Source of the DNA: Pythium myriotylum | Lineage: Eukaryota > Oomycota > Peronosporomycetes > Pythiales > Pythiaceae | DNA length: 64,000 bases | Assembly: GCA_023091665.1 (NCBI GenBank) | Contig: JALJCQ010000003.1 | Location: 2,418,001-2,482,000, forward strand | Direction: 5' to 3' | Shown: positions 8,634-19,342 of the stretch, piece after piece | Position numbering within the stretch: the stretch's first letter is position 1 | Layout: every line of letters starts with the position of its first letter | Position numbers and translations under genes: made by a program | Notes under the pieces: generated by a model | The model's database searches: none | What the model saw: only the letters and a program-made list of their open reading frames with translations | What the model was told of the DNA's origin: nothing

Positions 8634-9970
8634 CCCCCAAACTCCTTCTCAGCTATGCGCGTCGCTCTCGTCGGACCAGGCTCCTTCGCCAAGTACTTCG
8701 CCGAGGAACTCCCTCGTGCCGGCCACGAGGTCGTGCTGCTCACACGCTCGTTCAAGCCCTTCTTCGACGGCAAGCCCGGCATCATCGAGCAGCGCGTGAC
8801 CGACTATTCGTCTGTGGACCAGCTCGCGACGCTGCTGCACGACTGTGATGCCGTCGTCAGCACGATCAACGACCTCACGCAACACTACGTGGACGTGCAC
8901 GTGGCGCTGCTCGAGGCGTGCAAACGCACACCCAAGTGCAAGCGCTTCATCCCGGCAGAGTATGGCGTCAACGGGGAGGACTTCCCGGAGGAGCCTGGTT
9001 CCCTCTTCTACCCCACAGAGATCCTCCGAGAGTCTCTGCGAGCCCAGACCGAGGTCGAGTGGACCTTCATTTCAATCGGCTGGGTAGCAGACTTCGTCGT
9101 GCCGTCGGCCAACCGTTACCACGCTGACACCGGACCGCTCTTTGCGCTCGATCTGAACGCCAAGACGCTGACTGTGCCGGGTTCCGGACACGACAAGTTC
9201 TCAACAACAAGCTGTCGCGATGTCGCGGCTGCGGTCGGCGAGTTGCTCAAGAGCAAGAACAAGTGGCGTCCGTTCACATACGTGCAAGGTGAGGAGACGA
9301 CGTGGCTCGAGCTCGGCAAGACCGTGAGCGAGGTCACAGGGATCCAGTTCGAGATCTCGCACGAAAACGTGGCGGATCTGGAGGCCGTGTCGGCCAAGAG
9401 AGAGTCGTTCGAGTCCTTCTTGGTGGCCGAGTTCAAGCTCTTTGCGCCGCACAAGAAGCTGTTGTTCGACCAGGCCAAGGTGCAGCGTGACCGTGACGAG
9501 TTCTTTTCGAACGTGCACTTTCGGTCGCTTCGTGAGCTGCTGGAGTTGGCCAAGGCGAACCCGACGACCGTGATCTAGACGACGGTGATCGATTGGTCAA
9601 GCGGCTTTGCATTTGATGACCCAGGTGGCATTGTGGGACCATGTTTGGGGGAGAACTTGAGCTCTTCCAGTACTCGGTCGGTAGCTGTACTGCATATATC
9701 TTGCATGTGTGGGATTGAATAATCGATACTATCCTACGATTTGTATGTGTTCGAGTATTGTGCACACAGGCGATCCATGGGTTCGACTCACTCAGTGTCA
9801 GCTCCCAGAAGGTTTAGCCGAGAAACGCAAAAAAAAAACGAAAAGCAAATATTTGTTCAGCCAAACCGAGCATTCTCGTGGAAACAACGCAGTTTACGAT
9901 GATTCTCGATGGTGCATTAAAGTCCAGCTTCACTCCACCGTACATGCACATGCATCCACCACAACGCACA
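8634..9970. repeat. Right arm of the 1,337-bp perfect inverted repeat
   Basis: Exact reverse complement of 6019-7355. The sequence beyond 9970 has no counterpart left of 6019, where the LINE tail sits. Confidence 0.95.
8655..9578 (+). CDS. NmrA/isoflavone-reductase-like NAD(P)-binding protein, copy 2
   Basis: The same 307-aa protein as at 6411-7334 with no difference in sequence: GPGSFAK nucleotide-binding loop, LLTRS, CKRFIPAEYG and a C-terminal NmrA-type region ending NPTTVI. The start is the only Met in frame with the Rossmann strand and corresponds in both copies. The upstream region differs from copy 1 after 21 bp and is related to the left end of the window. Known members of this superfamily are NADPH-dependent reductases or redox-responsive regulators; the role here is inferred only. 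Confidence 0.9.
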   Translation: MRVALVGPGSFAKYFAEELPRAGHEVVLLTRSFKPFFDGKPGIIEQRVTDYSSVDQLATLLHDCDAVVSTINDLTQHYVDVHVALLEACKRTPKCKRFIPAEYGVNGEDFPEEPGSLFYPTEILRESLRAQTEVEWTFISIGWVADFVVPSANRYHADTGPLFALDLNAKTLTVPGSGHDKFSTTSCRDVAAAVGELLKSKNKWRPFTYVQGEETTWLELGKTVSEVTGIQFEISHENVADLEAVSAKRESFESFLVAEFKLFAPHKKLLFDQAKVQRDRDEFFSNVHFRSLRELLELAKANPTTVI

Positions 9971-10325
9971 TAGCTGACTATGGAATTATTGAGTGTGAAT
10001 CAGCGTGTTGTCCATCTATAAGAAAGTCTAGCTGGGTGGTTTTTATTGACACGCTAAGGAGTCATCGCGTGTGATTGTGTGCTACGGTCCTCGGCGGAGA
10101 GAAGGTCTTGAATAGACTTCAACTTGATTTTTTCCTGGGAGGGACTGGTTACGAGCTATGCAACCAGTTCATCCCGTAAACATTGTTTTGGTTCGGCCTC
10201 ATGCTTAAGTTCAAGAGAATGGCGGCATAATCCCACCATGTTATGGTGAGATTATGCCTCCATAAAATGGTGAGATTATGCCTCCATTTTCGTCACCCTA
10301 ATTCTGGCACGTTCATGAGTCAAAG
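9971..10325. repeat. Intergenic with small inverted/direct repeat cluster
   Basis: Near 10224-10289, GGCATAATCCCACCAT is followed by its near-exact reverse complement (one mismatch), which is then repeated directly (ATGGTGAGATTATGCCTCCA twice). No gene is seen in the rest. Confidence 0.6.
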
Positions 10326-10490
10326 ATGGGTCTGGTCAGCTGTCGCGACACGATCGTCAGCGACATCTTCCGCAAGGGTTTGTCGGGCGGCCAGCGCCGT
10401 CGCCTCTCCATCGCGATCGAGCTGCTCTCGAACCCGTCCGTCTTGCTGCTGGACGAGCCCACGTCGGGCTTGGATTCGTCAGCCAGATAA
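10326..10490 (+). pseudogene. ABCG/PDR transporter ATPase fragment
   Basis: A 54-codon open stretch contains the ABC signature [12 protein letters not shown] and the Walker B plus D-loop [14 protein letters not shown] in correct order and spacing. This is diagnostic of ABCG-type ATPase domains. Walker A, the rest of the ATPase domain and the membrane domain are absent. The stretch ends in TAA directly before a LINE-type terminal motif (10510-10526). It is an isolated fragment of a transporter gene. High GC and intact codons suggest recent capture. Confidence 0.85.
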
Positions 10491-10509
10491 AGCTGTCAAC
10501 GAGATGCGA

Positions 10510-10623
10510 CCAATAGACCTCAATTGCACCGTGTTCAGTGGCAAACATCAAATTGGCGCATGTTTGGCCCTGATTCCAGACAAAGAAAGTGTTGAAAGCA
10601 GACCTTCAATTGAGGTCTATTGG
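10510..10623. repeat. 17-bp inverted repeats made of LINE terminal motifs
   Basis: CCAATAGACCTCAATTG at 10510-10526 and its exact reverse complement at 10607-10623 enclose 80 bp without coding sequence. The right one is the 3' end of the minus-strand LINE piece that follows. The left one is an identical terminus facing the other way. Confidence 0.75.
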
Positions 10624-11145
10624 CTTGCTTATCTAGAAACCTATAGTCGTCTGTCGCCATGGTTTAGGTGAGTCCTTCTCTCCCGTAATCAAGGTCTCCA
10701 GGGAGGAGAGCTACAATGTGCTGGTGTCGCTCATGTCCACCCGGGTAGTGCGTCTGACTGCTGTTGGTGGTGTCCATGGCGAGGTTGGCTGCTGCGTCAG
10801 CCATTTTATTGGCCGCGCGAGCGTGGTGACTCCAGGTGCGGATTCCGAGGGAGTCGGCAAGTCGGCGTAGGTGGGCGTACTTGTCTTTCCGAGGGAGTCG
10901 GCTAGTCGGCGTGCGTGGGCGTACTTGTCTTTGAGTGTGTCGTTGAGAGGAGGCGTGTACGTTCGCCTTTGGCGGATGATGAGCATGCTATCACCAATAA
11001 CCGAGAGAGGCACGCAGGTGAGGCCGGTAATGAGGCCGTTGTATTCATCCTGGTTGTTGGTTGTGGTGGGATCTCCATAGGCCATGGCCGCGAAAAAACG
11101 GTAATGGTTCCCAGAAGGATCCATGGCGAGCTGGGGAATTCCCAA
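10612..11145 (-). pseudogene. LINE 3' fragment with RNase HI remnant and internal tandem duplication
   Basis: The minus-strand frame shows NNQDEYNGL and VIGDSMLIIRQ, the second and third RNase H boxes. A GC-rich segment of about 43 bp is duplicated in tandem at about 10847-10933, which shifts the frame before the last box. The terminal motif GAGGTCTATTGG lies at 10612-10623. Non-functional. Confidence 0.7.
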
Positions 11146-11179
11146 AACCTGGACCTGTCCTCAGAAATACCCACAAGCG

Positions 11180-11236
11180 GGACCTCTCGTTGTTCAAACT
11201 GATGTAACACAATAGACTCCAATTTTCATCATCACA
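11180..11236 (+). mobile_element. LINE 3' terminus, plus orientation
   Basis: CAATAGACTCCAATT starts at 11210 with a following TCATCATCA tail. It has no RNase H of its own. It faces away from the minus-strand fragment just to the left, so the two termini point outward. Confidence 0.55.
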
Positions 11237-11578
11237 ACCGTTCGCACATTGGATAGAGCACAGCCCCTAGCGGTCCTGTCTGCTGGCCAAATCGCTGAAT
11301 TCTGTGATCGCTCCCCAGAACGAGATGCCGAAATTGGTATCCTTGTTCCCGACCTCGGCTTCGACTGGATACCGCAGTCAGCCCTCTCAATCGCCGATAG
11401 AACCACTGACTCGTTCACATCAACGTCATGCATTCGCACACTTCATTTGACCTGTGTGCAAATGCCTTCTACGGCTCAAACGATATGGCTCAAAGGTGCG
11501 GATCCATCAATTATCCACTTCAAGCAAGTGGTCGGGATCGCGACAAGGGGGATCGCTGCGATTATTTGCTTTGAATGA
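11237..11578 (+). pseudogene. Partial copy of the unknown gene at 36784-38680
   Basis: The encoded peptide aligns with the broken gene at 36784-38680 (for example GQIAEFCDRSPERDAEIG and WIPQSALSIA, then SCIRTLHLT and VQMPS). Only about 110 residues are present, with no proper start. Here the GQIAEFCD-to-ILVP junction is in one frame, which shows that the longer copy carries a frameshift. The left edge is cut by a LINE tail. Confidence 0.65.
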
Positions 11579-11744
11579 GAGGCATCAACACGAAACTCGG
11601 CGGGCCTCCCGGACGGCGAGGAAGTACGCTCGTACTTCATTGGATGCGGCCTCCGATGCAGTTTCGAACGGTCTCCTTGTCACCAAAGATTCTCTGCCTC
11701 AACTTCATTTTGTCCCGAACGGATCATCACACGGGACCTCACCC

Positions 11745-11773
11745 GGGAGCTTGGGGTCAAACCCCAAGCTCCC
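11745..11773. repeat. 13-bp perfect hairpin before a DUF6604 gene
   Basis: GGGAGCTTGGGGT (11745-11757), CAA, then the exact reverse complement (11761-11773). It lies 7 bp upstream of the start codon at 11781, so it would form in the 5' leader if transcribed. Confidence 0.85.
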
Positions 11774-11780
11774 CACACCC

Positions 11781-14146
11781 ATGGCGCCGCGCTCGTCGGG
11801 CTCGCGCGCCGCGAAGGAGGCGTTTCCCAGCGGCACCTACGGCAAATACAAGCGCGCGACCTCGTACTTTCTCAACTGGCTGCTGCGCGCGCGCAACGCG
11901 GGTCTCGCGGCCTCGAACGGCGCCGGCAAAGCGGCAAAACAGCCCTTGGAAGAGTACGATCGCATCGTCGCGGCGATCGCCAAGCAGCCGACGGCGCTCT
12001 CGCCCGCGCTGTTGCAGCTGTACCCACATGCGCTTGAGGCCTGCGAGTCGGCCATCACGCTGCGCGAGCACGTGGCGCTGTTCTTAGGCGCGTCGGCCGA
12101 TGAAGCACATGCGTTCTTCCTGGATCGGCTGAAGGGCTGGTTCACGACGCTCCAGGACGCGTACAAGGCACAGCAGCAGCAGCAGCAGCCCAAGACCAAG
12201 AGCGAAAATGTTCCTGTGGGCAAGACCGACTTTTCCAACTACTACGACCTGCTGGATCTGCCCGACGACTATTTCGTCGACGATGTGTTCGAGTCGGCCG
12301 CGCTCCAGAAGGCGTCAGTCAAGCCCATCACGGCCGCCGAGCGCAAGAGACTGGAAGACGAGGCCTTCGACAAGGACGTGTCGTTCGAGCTGGCGTGTTT
12401 CATGATGGAGCTCGAGGAACTGTCGGAGACTGTGTACGCCGCGTTCTTCGACGTCAAGACCGAGCAGAAGACACTCGTCGAGGCCACGGTCGTCACTAAA
12501 ATCGCGATCGATTGCGCCTGATCTGTCATTGCGAAGTTCCTGTTGCGCTTCCCGGCGATACGAGGAGCAGCCAATCTGGCTATGATGGTGACCAACTTTC
12601 TGCCCGGTCTTGTAGACCTTCAAGACTCTGTCTGTGACGCGTGGTCCCAGCCACAAGACCCTGCAAAGCCCACGTATCAGTGTGTGCGCGGGACGATATT
12701 TTTCGACATGATGAAGACAGGTTCCGCTCTATGGCCACTGGCACGAGAGCTTGAGAAGAGCGATTACCCGAACTTCCCAATGGATGAGGACACCGTCGGC
12801 AAGCTATACGATGAAGACCAAACGCCAGATTACCTGGTCCCGCGAGTCTTCGGGACGAATGAAATCTCTCTCTTCTTTCTTCAGCAAATCGGTATGACCT
12901 ACAAATCGCTTACCTGGATGGCCATGAAACAGACCGGGTTCGATACAAACTCCCTCCAAGCGTGGTTCATAGCGCCGTTTGTCACTTTCTTCGAGAAGTG
13001 CGAAGTTACCGTCGAACTCATTTTTTTCTGCGTTTGTTGGACTCGCTCGGTTGCGGCGCTCCAAGGGAATGGTGTACTCAGTCGAAACATTAGCATGGCG
13101 ATCTTGCATCTTTACAAGCTGGAAGATAGGCTGGAAGAAGCAATGCGCGGAGTCACTGATCAGACTCTCCACGTCGACCTTAAAGTTCTTCAGACTGTTA
13201 TTCGGAAGACGGAGGTGTTCAACCCTGGATTGCGAGCGAATCCAATACTGACAGGTTGCCATCTCTTGGAGTACCATCTCAAGTACATCTCAATCATGCC
13301 GCAAATCTCTCCGGTGGCGCTGCAACTTCGAGCGATCTGTCATTTGTACTCAGCCCTTCGCGATCGGAAGCTTCTCAACGAGATTCCGTTTTTTGAAGAT
13401 GCGATTCGAGTCTATGAGCACGTATTTTTCAAGCCAGGCAGGCAACAGGCCATTCGTGGATCATACACTAAGGTGTATTTAATGAGCACAGGAATGGCTG
13501 AGTCAACTGTGAACGACTTACTCATCGGCCAAGGCCTAACCAGGGAACAATTTTTATCACGCACTCGTCCCGACTTCCAACTACCAGAGCTTTCGAACGT
13601 GTCTCGTTTTCTGAGCCAAGATTTTTCATCCCTTCCCTCAGAACTAGTGAAGAGTGGGAACTGGGTGGCTCTTCTGGATGCTGTAGCAGACTGTTGCACT
13701 TGCGAGTTGTTCGACACCCGAGTTCTGTCCCGAGATTTTGTCAAGCTTTCTAAAGATCTTGCTGACACATTCGATTGTCTCTGGTCGATTCTGGATTGGG
13801 AAGATCATGGAAAGTTTCGGGTGGGAAATCCTCCGGACAAACCTATTGAACTTAAGCAGGTTGGTGAGATCGTTGACAAAGTTATGCTGCCATTATTGCC
13901 ACTCTTGGACGGGATGAACTCCGACGGATCGCTGGAGTTTTCTGTAGAATGTATCAACGTTTTCCGGCGCCGAGGAGCTCTGCAGAATACTCTCGCGCAC
14001 GCTTTGGGGTCATCTGGTGACAATTGCGAAACTCTTCTAGGCTTTTGCCGTGATATGGCGAGCCAATTCGTTCTTCGATTTGGAGATTCAACTGCTTTGG
14101 AGAAGGATTATTACACGTTTCCATCGACACCTGATTGGATCACTAG
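11781..14146 (+). pseudogene. DUF6604/ankyrin gene A, 5' part (nonsense codon, split by retrotransposon)
   Basis: The start at 11781 gives the family N-terminus (FPSGTYGKYKRATSYFLNWL), the hallmark I equate with the DUF6604 domain of fungal and oomycete proteins. A conserved FSNYYDLLDLPDDYF block and a helical region (ELACFMMELEELSE) follow. An in-frame TGA at 12519-12521 interrupts the block AIDCA-stop-SVIAKF, where paralogs read AIDSAASV. The frame then continues to 14146, where a Ty3/gypsy element is inserted after ACTAG. The remainder is at 19617-21539. The full protein would be about 1,430 residues, the longest of the family here. Function unknown; no enzyme motif is recognised. Confidence 0.85.
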
Positions 14147-14420
14147 TGTAGTGGGTTCCGGACTTGAACACACGCGATAGGGGAGCTGGCACTCCCAGAG
14201 ATCCTTGTTTCTATTTTCTGTGGCTTATTGTAAACTGTCGGTCCCTAGAGTATGAGTCTCCTCGTTCTCCCTTGGTCTACTCTCGTCCGTGAGCTCTGGC
14301 GCTCCAACGTGGAGTACCGTAGTGCGGAGGACGGTAGACGCAGTTGCCAGCTCGGCCTCGGCCCAAGCAGCCGAGGCTCAGGTGCACGGGTCAGGTCTTG
14401 AAGACCTTCACCCCACTACA
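14147..14420 (-). repeat. 3' LTR of the Ty3/gypsy element
   Basis: 274 bp, matching 19343-19616 at every position I compared, with 9-bp inverted termini TGTAGTGGG/CCCACTACA. Confidence 0.95.
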
Positions 14421-14477
14421 CCGCCCTCCCAAGAACTGACCCGCCAGTCACCTTGGGTTCTTCACGATCGGCATCTC

Positions 14478-15041
14478 CTACGCTCTGGATCGATGCGCCA
14501 TGTCGTTGACAGCGGCACTGAAGTGCTCGTTGCCCTGGTTGGTCGCATACCTTACGACCATCTTAGGGATATCCTTGTAGAGCGACGAAAGAGACTCCCA
14601 CGAGTTCTCGATCGGTTCCAAGCCCTTCCATTCAATGAGTAGCTCATAGTCGTACTTCCTGTCGTTCCAACGGTAGTCCTTCAACTCCGCGACATTGAGA
14701 ACGATGCCTTGAGCTGCGACGTGTTCCTTTATCTCCTCCGTCACTTCGAATGACTCATCAGCGTAGAACTTGAGTCTGGACGGGTGGACATCCGTTTCCG
14801 CCCCTGTCACCAGGTGCCGCACTCTGAACGAGTGCGCGTCAGCACCGGCCACTTGGTGAGGGCCGATCCACGTCACCAAGAGCTTATCGTTGTACTTTTG
14901 GTCGACCTGCGACCTTAGCACGAAGTCTCCAATGTCAAAGTTGGGTTCCACTGCTTTCTTCTGTTTCCTCTTGTTGCGTTGGGTCTGCTTCTCACGTTCC
15001 TTGTTCACTTTCTGATGCATGCGTTGCATGATTTTTCTCAA
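14478..15041 (-). pseudogene. Retrotransposon integrase C-terminus with chromodomain
   Basis: A basic linker (KEREKQTQRNKRKQKK) and a GDFVLRSQ integrase C-terminal strand are followed by a chromodomain-like block (YDYELLIEWKGLEPIENSWES). Chromodomains at this place direct integration to particular chromatin in chromoviruses. It is in the same frame as the integrase to its right but separated from it by a TGA codon near 15075. Confidence 0.85.
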
Positions 15042-15074
15042 TTCATCCAGCTTTTCCTTGTACTTACTGGCATC

Positions 15075-16727
15075 TCAACCAAGCTCAACAAATGCCTTTA
15101 CTTTTGCGTCGAAACAGAAGTCCAGAGGAGATGAGGCAGGTAGTCCGCAGAACAATTCAACTGGTGCATGGTTTCCCAGCGAAGGTACGGGAGTGTGATT
15201 GATGCTAGCTTGAACCACCGGTACAAAGAAAGGCCAGTCCTTGATGTCCACTTTGGCTTCAAGACACATCACCCTTAGTACCTGCTCAATGTCTCGATTA
15301 ATCCTTTCAATGGATCCATTGATCCATGGGCTATAAGCCAGAGTGAAGTCCTGCTGGCAGCCCAGCCGTCTCGAGACTTCGTGCACAACCTCGTTCTTGA
15401 AGTGGCTCCCTTGATCACTGATCCAGATCTTGGGGGCTCCGAACCTACTGTGCCAATCCAAGATGGCTTCCGTTGTTACCGTGCTTGTGGGCTCCGCACA
15501 CGGTACCAGCTCACAGTAGTGTGTAGCGTCATCCTTGAGAGCGAGTAAGTACTTGTAGACACCAAACGATGCACCCAGCTTGACATAATCCCAGTGCAAT
15601 GCTCCATTTCTCTCACTGCACCTGAAGGTCTCTGCCCATGGTCGATACACCACTTTCCCTCCCTTTACATGCTGGCACATTAAGCAGCCAGCAAGGAAAG
15701 ACTTGACCGTGGCGAAGAGACCGCGGATGTAGAACCTCTGTGTCATCACCGCCACCAACGCCTCTCGTCCTCTATGCCCTTGGGGGCCACAGTGTGCGAC
15801 GACCAGTAGCCGTTGGACGAGAGCTTTCTCTTGTTCTGGTACCCAGATGCGATCCTTGTAGCGCCACACACCATTATCGTCGAGCCTCAACCCTTGAGGC
15901 TTGTCAGTGATGTGCAAAGTCTGTGCTTTCTTTAGCTCCAGCATCGTAGGCCACACAAAAGATCCATCATGAAAAGGTCTGAGCGGAACACGGGGTGTCT
16001 GCTCAGCATTGGTCAAAACTGGGATGGCATCGTTGTCGCTATTTTCACTCCGCACCCTCTTCGCGGCTTCGTCCCTGCCAGAGTCTGCGCGCGTGCGCTT
16101 TAGCTCCACACGCCGGATTACTGTCGGTTCGGTGTGGTTCCCAGCCCAACGAGACACCATGTCGGCCCAAGTATTTCGTACTCCGTCGATATGCTCGAAG
16201 GAGTGGTACTCCATCAGCTTCATCGCCCACCGAAGCAACTTGCCTCGAATATGCTTTTTTACTTCGCGCCCCGGCGCGAATACGTGAATGAGGTTCCGAT
16301 GGTCGCAGTACATGCGAAATCCGCCCGGTCGCATCAAAAGGCAACTGAGTTTGTCGCATGCCATAATAATCGGATACGCCTCTTTTTCGATAACACTCCA
16401 GTTCTTCTGAGCCCCCGTGAATGTGCCTCCCATGCAGATTAGCAGCTCATGACTCTGCTCTTGGATGGCCACCTCGTCCTTCCAAGTAGGTACTTGAGAG
16501 ACGACCACAGACCAACCTACGTCTGATGCATCTGTAAACAGACACATCGTTGCTTTCGGCTTGGGGAAGGCTAGCATCGCAGAGTCCGCGAGACTGTCCT
16601 TAACCGTGTCGAACACCCGCCGCTCGGCATCGGTCAGCTCGACAGGGATACCCGAAGCAACACGTTTGGTTCGTCTTGCTGCTTTAGACAACGCTCTGTC
16701 TAACGCATCTTGCAGCGGTCGCGTCAT
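15075..16727 (-). pseudogene. Retrotransposon RNase H and integrase segment
   Basis: Sense order: RNase H (TDASDVGWS; IEKEAYPI; CDHRNL), integrase zinc-binding HHCC (VAHCGPQGHRG, then CLMCQ), and the integrase core with DYV, SDQGSHF and GSIERINRD supplying the D,D,E residues. The 550-residue stretch is open. Its start is cut from the reverse transcriptase by a frameshift near 16727 and its end from the chromodomain by TGA. Confidence 0.9.
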
Positions 16728-17523
16728 CGACGAGACTATCCCTCATCCAATTAGTAGAGCACAAGAACTGTTGCAATCCCCCCGCATTCTTCGGATATGG
16801 CAAGTCGCGCAGTGATTGGATTCGCTCTGGGTCGTGTTTGACCCCTGAGCCATTGATTATCTTCCCACACCACTTAACCTCCTTCCTGTACAGACATGAC
16901 AGCTTGAAACCGAACTTGTTCATCAACGCGAACATTTCTGCGAGCTTGTCGAGGTACGTGTCTATGTCGGCCGCGTACAGCATGAGATCGTCGATCCAAA
17001 CAAGTAAGTGTTCGTACGGCAATGAATGAAAGCACCGTTCCATCGTAGACTGGAAATACAACGCCGCATCTGCGCATCCTTGCGGCACCCTCAGCGGTGT
17101 GTATATCTTCCGGTGAGTCATGTAGGACAGTAATTCCTGACAATCCCGTGCCAATGGCAACTGCCAATAGCCCTTTATGAAGTCAAACAGGCCGAAATGT
17201 TTGCTACCTCGAACCCGTTGAAGATCCACAGGCAAACTTGGCATAAGACCCGTCAGTGGCTCGGCTTGGACGTTGACAGGTTTGTAATCCGTTGTCTGTC
17301 TAAAGTCATAGCCCCCGCGCTTGCGAACAGGAAGAGCCGCACAAGCCCATCTACTGTTCGGGTTCTCTCTAACCCATCCAAGTTTCACCAACTTCTCGTT
17401 GAAGCTTTCCAAGAAACTCTGTTGTTCAGGTGCGTACTTCCTGGCCTTGGCCTTGTATGGCACTGCGCCCTTCTTCAGTTTGATCCTCATGGGTGGTACC
17501 TTCGCAGGAGGATCATCACCCAA
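16684..17523 (-). pseudogene. Retrotransposon reverse transcriptase segment
   Basis: Reverse transcriptase landmarks are in order: TTDYKPVN, FDFIKGYWQLPL, VPQGCADA, and WIDDLMLYA as the catalytic box (YVDD in most relatives; both aspartates kept). The frame is the same as the protease but separated from it by a TAG codon near 17531. A one-base frameshift near 16730 separates it from RNase H. Confidence 0.9.
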
Positions 17524-17532
17524 CTCGAGTCT

Positions 17533-18222
17533 CTAGATATCGTAGGCAAACACAATGGTACGCAAGCGCTCGACTTTGTCCAGCGGTAAGCCTTCTTTAA
17601 CTGCCTCTTGAATCATCTTTTCCACCGCCTTCCGTACATCAGCATCTGTAACAACGCCTTCTGCTACTGTCGGTTCTTCCGTGTCGTCACCATCATCGCC
17701 GTTACTCTGCTGGGCCAACAGCTCGAGCTGCCTCTCGACATCAATGCCCAACGTTGCCAACACTTCCTTCCCAAGTAGGAACTCTTCATCCTTCGAATCC
17801 AACACGAGGCACTCGACAGGCTCGACGATATTGACAACTCCAGCGGCCGTCGTCAGCGACAGCTGCAGGTGAACCGTCTTATCCACCTGAATCGTCTTAC
17901 CTCCCGCCAGCTTGCACTCAATAGGCTCCTCCAAATCCTTGATCTGGAGGTGAGGTCTTTGTTGTTTTATCTTCTTCAACGTCACAACACTCACACACGA
18001 CTTGTCTGCACCACTGTCGGGGCAATACGATACATTCACGACACCATTGATGCACATCGACTTGGCCCCATCAGGTAGACACTCACGAATCCGTTTGATT
18101 GTAGCGTTGCCTCCCCTTATTGTGCCTTTTAACAGCCTCCTCCTTCTCCTTAGGCGTCGCGTTGCATTCCCTGACTTTGTGGTTTCCACCACAGTTCCAG
18201 CAAGTGATCGTGGTCGAGCCAT
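17533..18222 (-). pseudogene. Retrotransposon aspartic protease segment
   Basis: The active-site motif CPDSGADKSCV (D-S-G-A type) lies about 70 residues into this frame. A second strand VEPVECLVLDSK and a LLGKEVL block are typical of retropepsins. It overlaps the zinc-knuckle frame by about 140 bp in a different frame, so gag-to-protease expression would need a frameshift there. Confidence 0.85.
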
Positions 18223-18499
18223 TCTTTACCTCCGTTACAACTCGACCGGTGGCAGCAGCTTTGGCATGGGAGACAGTTCTCCCCTTCTTAGTCGGCCTAC
18301 TTGACCCTGACTTAGTCGCCTCAGCTTGCCCATGCCGCTTGGTTCCACGGACCACGCGGTCTTCAGTTTCCAGCTCGAGCGCCTTATCACAGATGACTGC
18401 AAAAAGTTCAGACACGCTCGACTTGGCCTTCAGGTTCAGGTAATCAACTTGATTCTTAACCTTGTCATGAAGCCTCTCAGGCAGGCTACTGACCAGCAC
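18083..18499 (-). pseudogene. Retrotransposon gag C-terminus with zinc knuckle
   Basis: Contains one CX2CX4HX4C knuckle (CWNCGGNHKVREC), the nucleocapsid RNA-binding motif, preceded by a basic region. It is one frame off from the gag N-terminal frame; continuity of sequence (LTELFNGPEG reading across 18540) shows a single-base shift in gag. Confidence 0.85.
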
Positions 18500-18521
18500 C
18501 TTGCACTTCTTGACTATTCCC

Positions 18522-19313
18522 TCAGGCCCATTGAACAGCTCGGTTAGCCGTTCTAATGACGGTGTTGCACTTCAAAAAGTACTCTGTCACCCGAGCGTCG
18601 ATGTCGTCCGAGTTGGACGACATCACTAGTTCCTTCTTGAACAGCTTCTTAATATCGGGTAGCGTCTTGTTCTTAAAGCTGCCGACAGTTGTTGTGATCC
18701 AGTTCCAAAGGTACTCATCGGTAAGCTCCCTCTTTGATATCGCCCACTTGGCCTCACATAGAACGTCCAGTAGAGCTTCATCGAAAGAGTTCCGAACGCT
18801 CACCATGACGCCAGCGACGTCTTCTCCAGTCGCCTTGCAACGCGAGCGGATAGCTTCCTCGTACTCCTGTCGGAGATCGAGCCACTTCGTCAACGCGGTG
18901 TGCGACGTGTCAGTCACCTTTGGGGCCGTCACAAACGTAAAGATAGGTTGGGCCACCACGGCGTTCCCACGACTTGCAGCGGCAGAGACCTCCGTGGAAG
19001 TTCCAGGAGGCTCTGCACCAGCACGACCACCCGGGCCAACCACATTCGCGGCATTAGCACCGGATCCGTCCGCGCTGCCTCGACTTGCTCGAACCGCGCG
19101 ATCAGTGGCGGTCACGGCCGCCTCCTGCGTCGTTTGAAACGTGACCGCGGCCTTCTTCTTGCCAGCCCGTCCAGTCTTCGCCACTGATGCCTCACCGGCA
19201 CCAGTGTTCTTAATTGCTGACTTCGGCCCTCCACGAGACCGAAGTGTTCTTCCTTGAGTTGTTGAGCCGGAGCTCGCAACATTTCCTTGAGTCGACTCGG
19301 TTCCGTTGTTCAT
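18522..19313 (-). pseudogene. Retrotransposon gag N-terminal part
   Basis: The ATG at 19313 (MNNGTESTQG) is the first inside the internal region; the earlier in-frame ATG lies within the LTR. A low-complexity Ala/Gly/Thr-rich N-terminus is followed by a helical capsid-like region (ALTKWLDLRQEYEEAIRSRC). It loses frame near 18545 and stops at 18522. Confidence 0.75.
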
Positions 19314-19342
19314 GCTCGAACCTAGGACACTAAAGTTAACTT

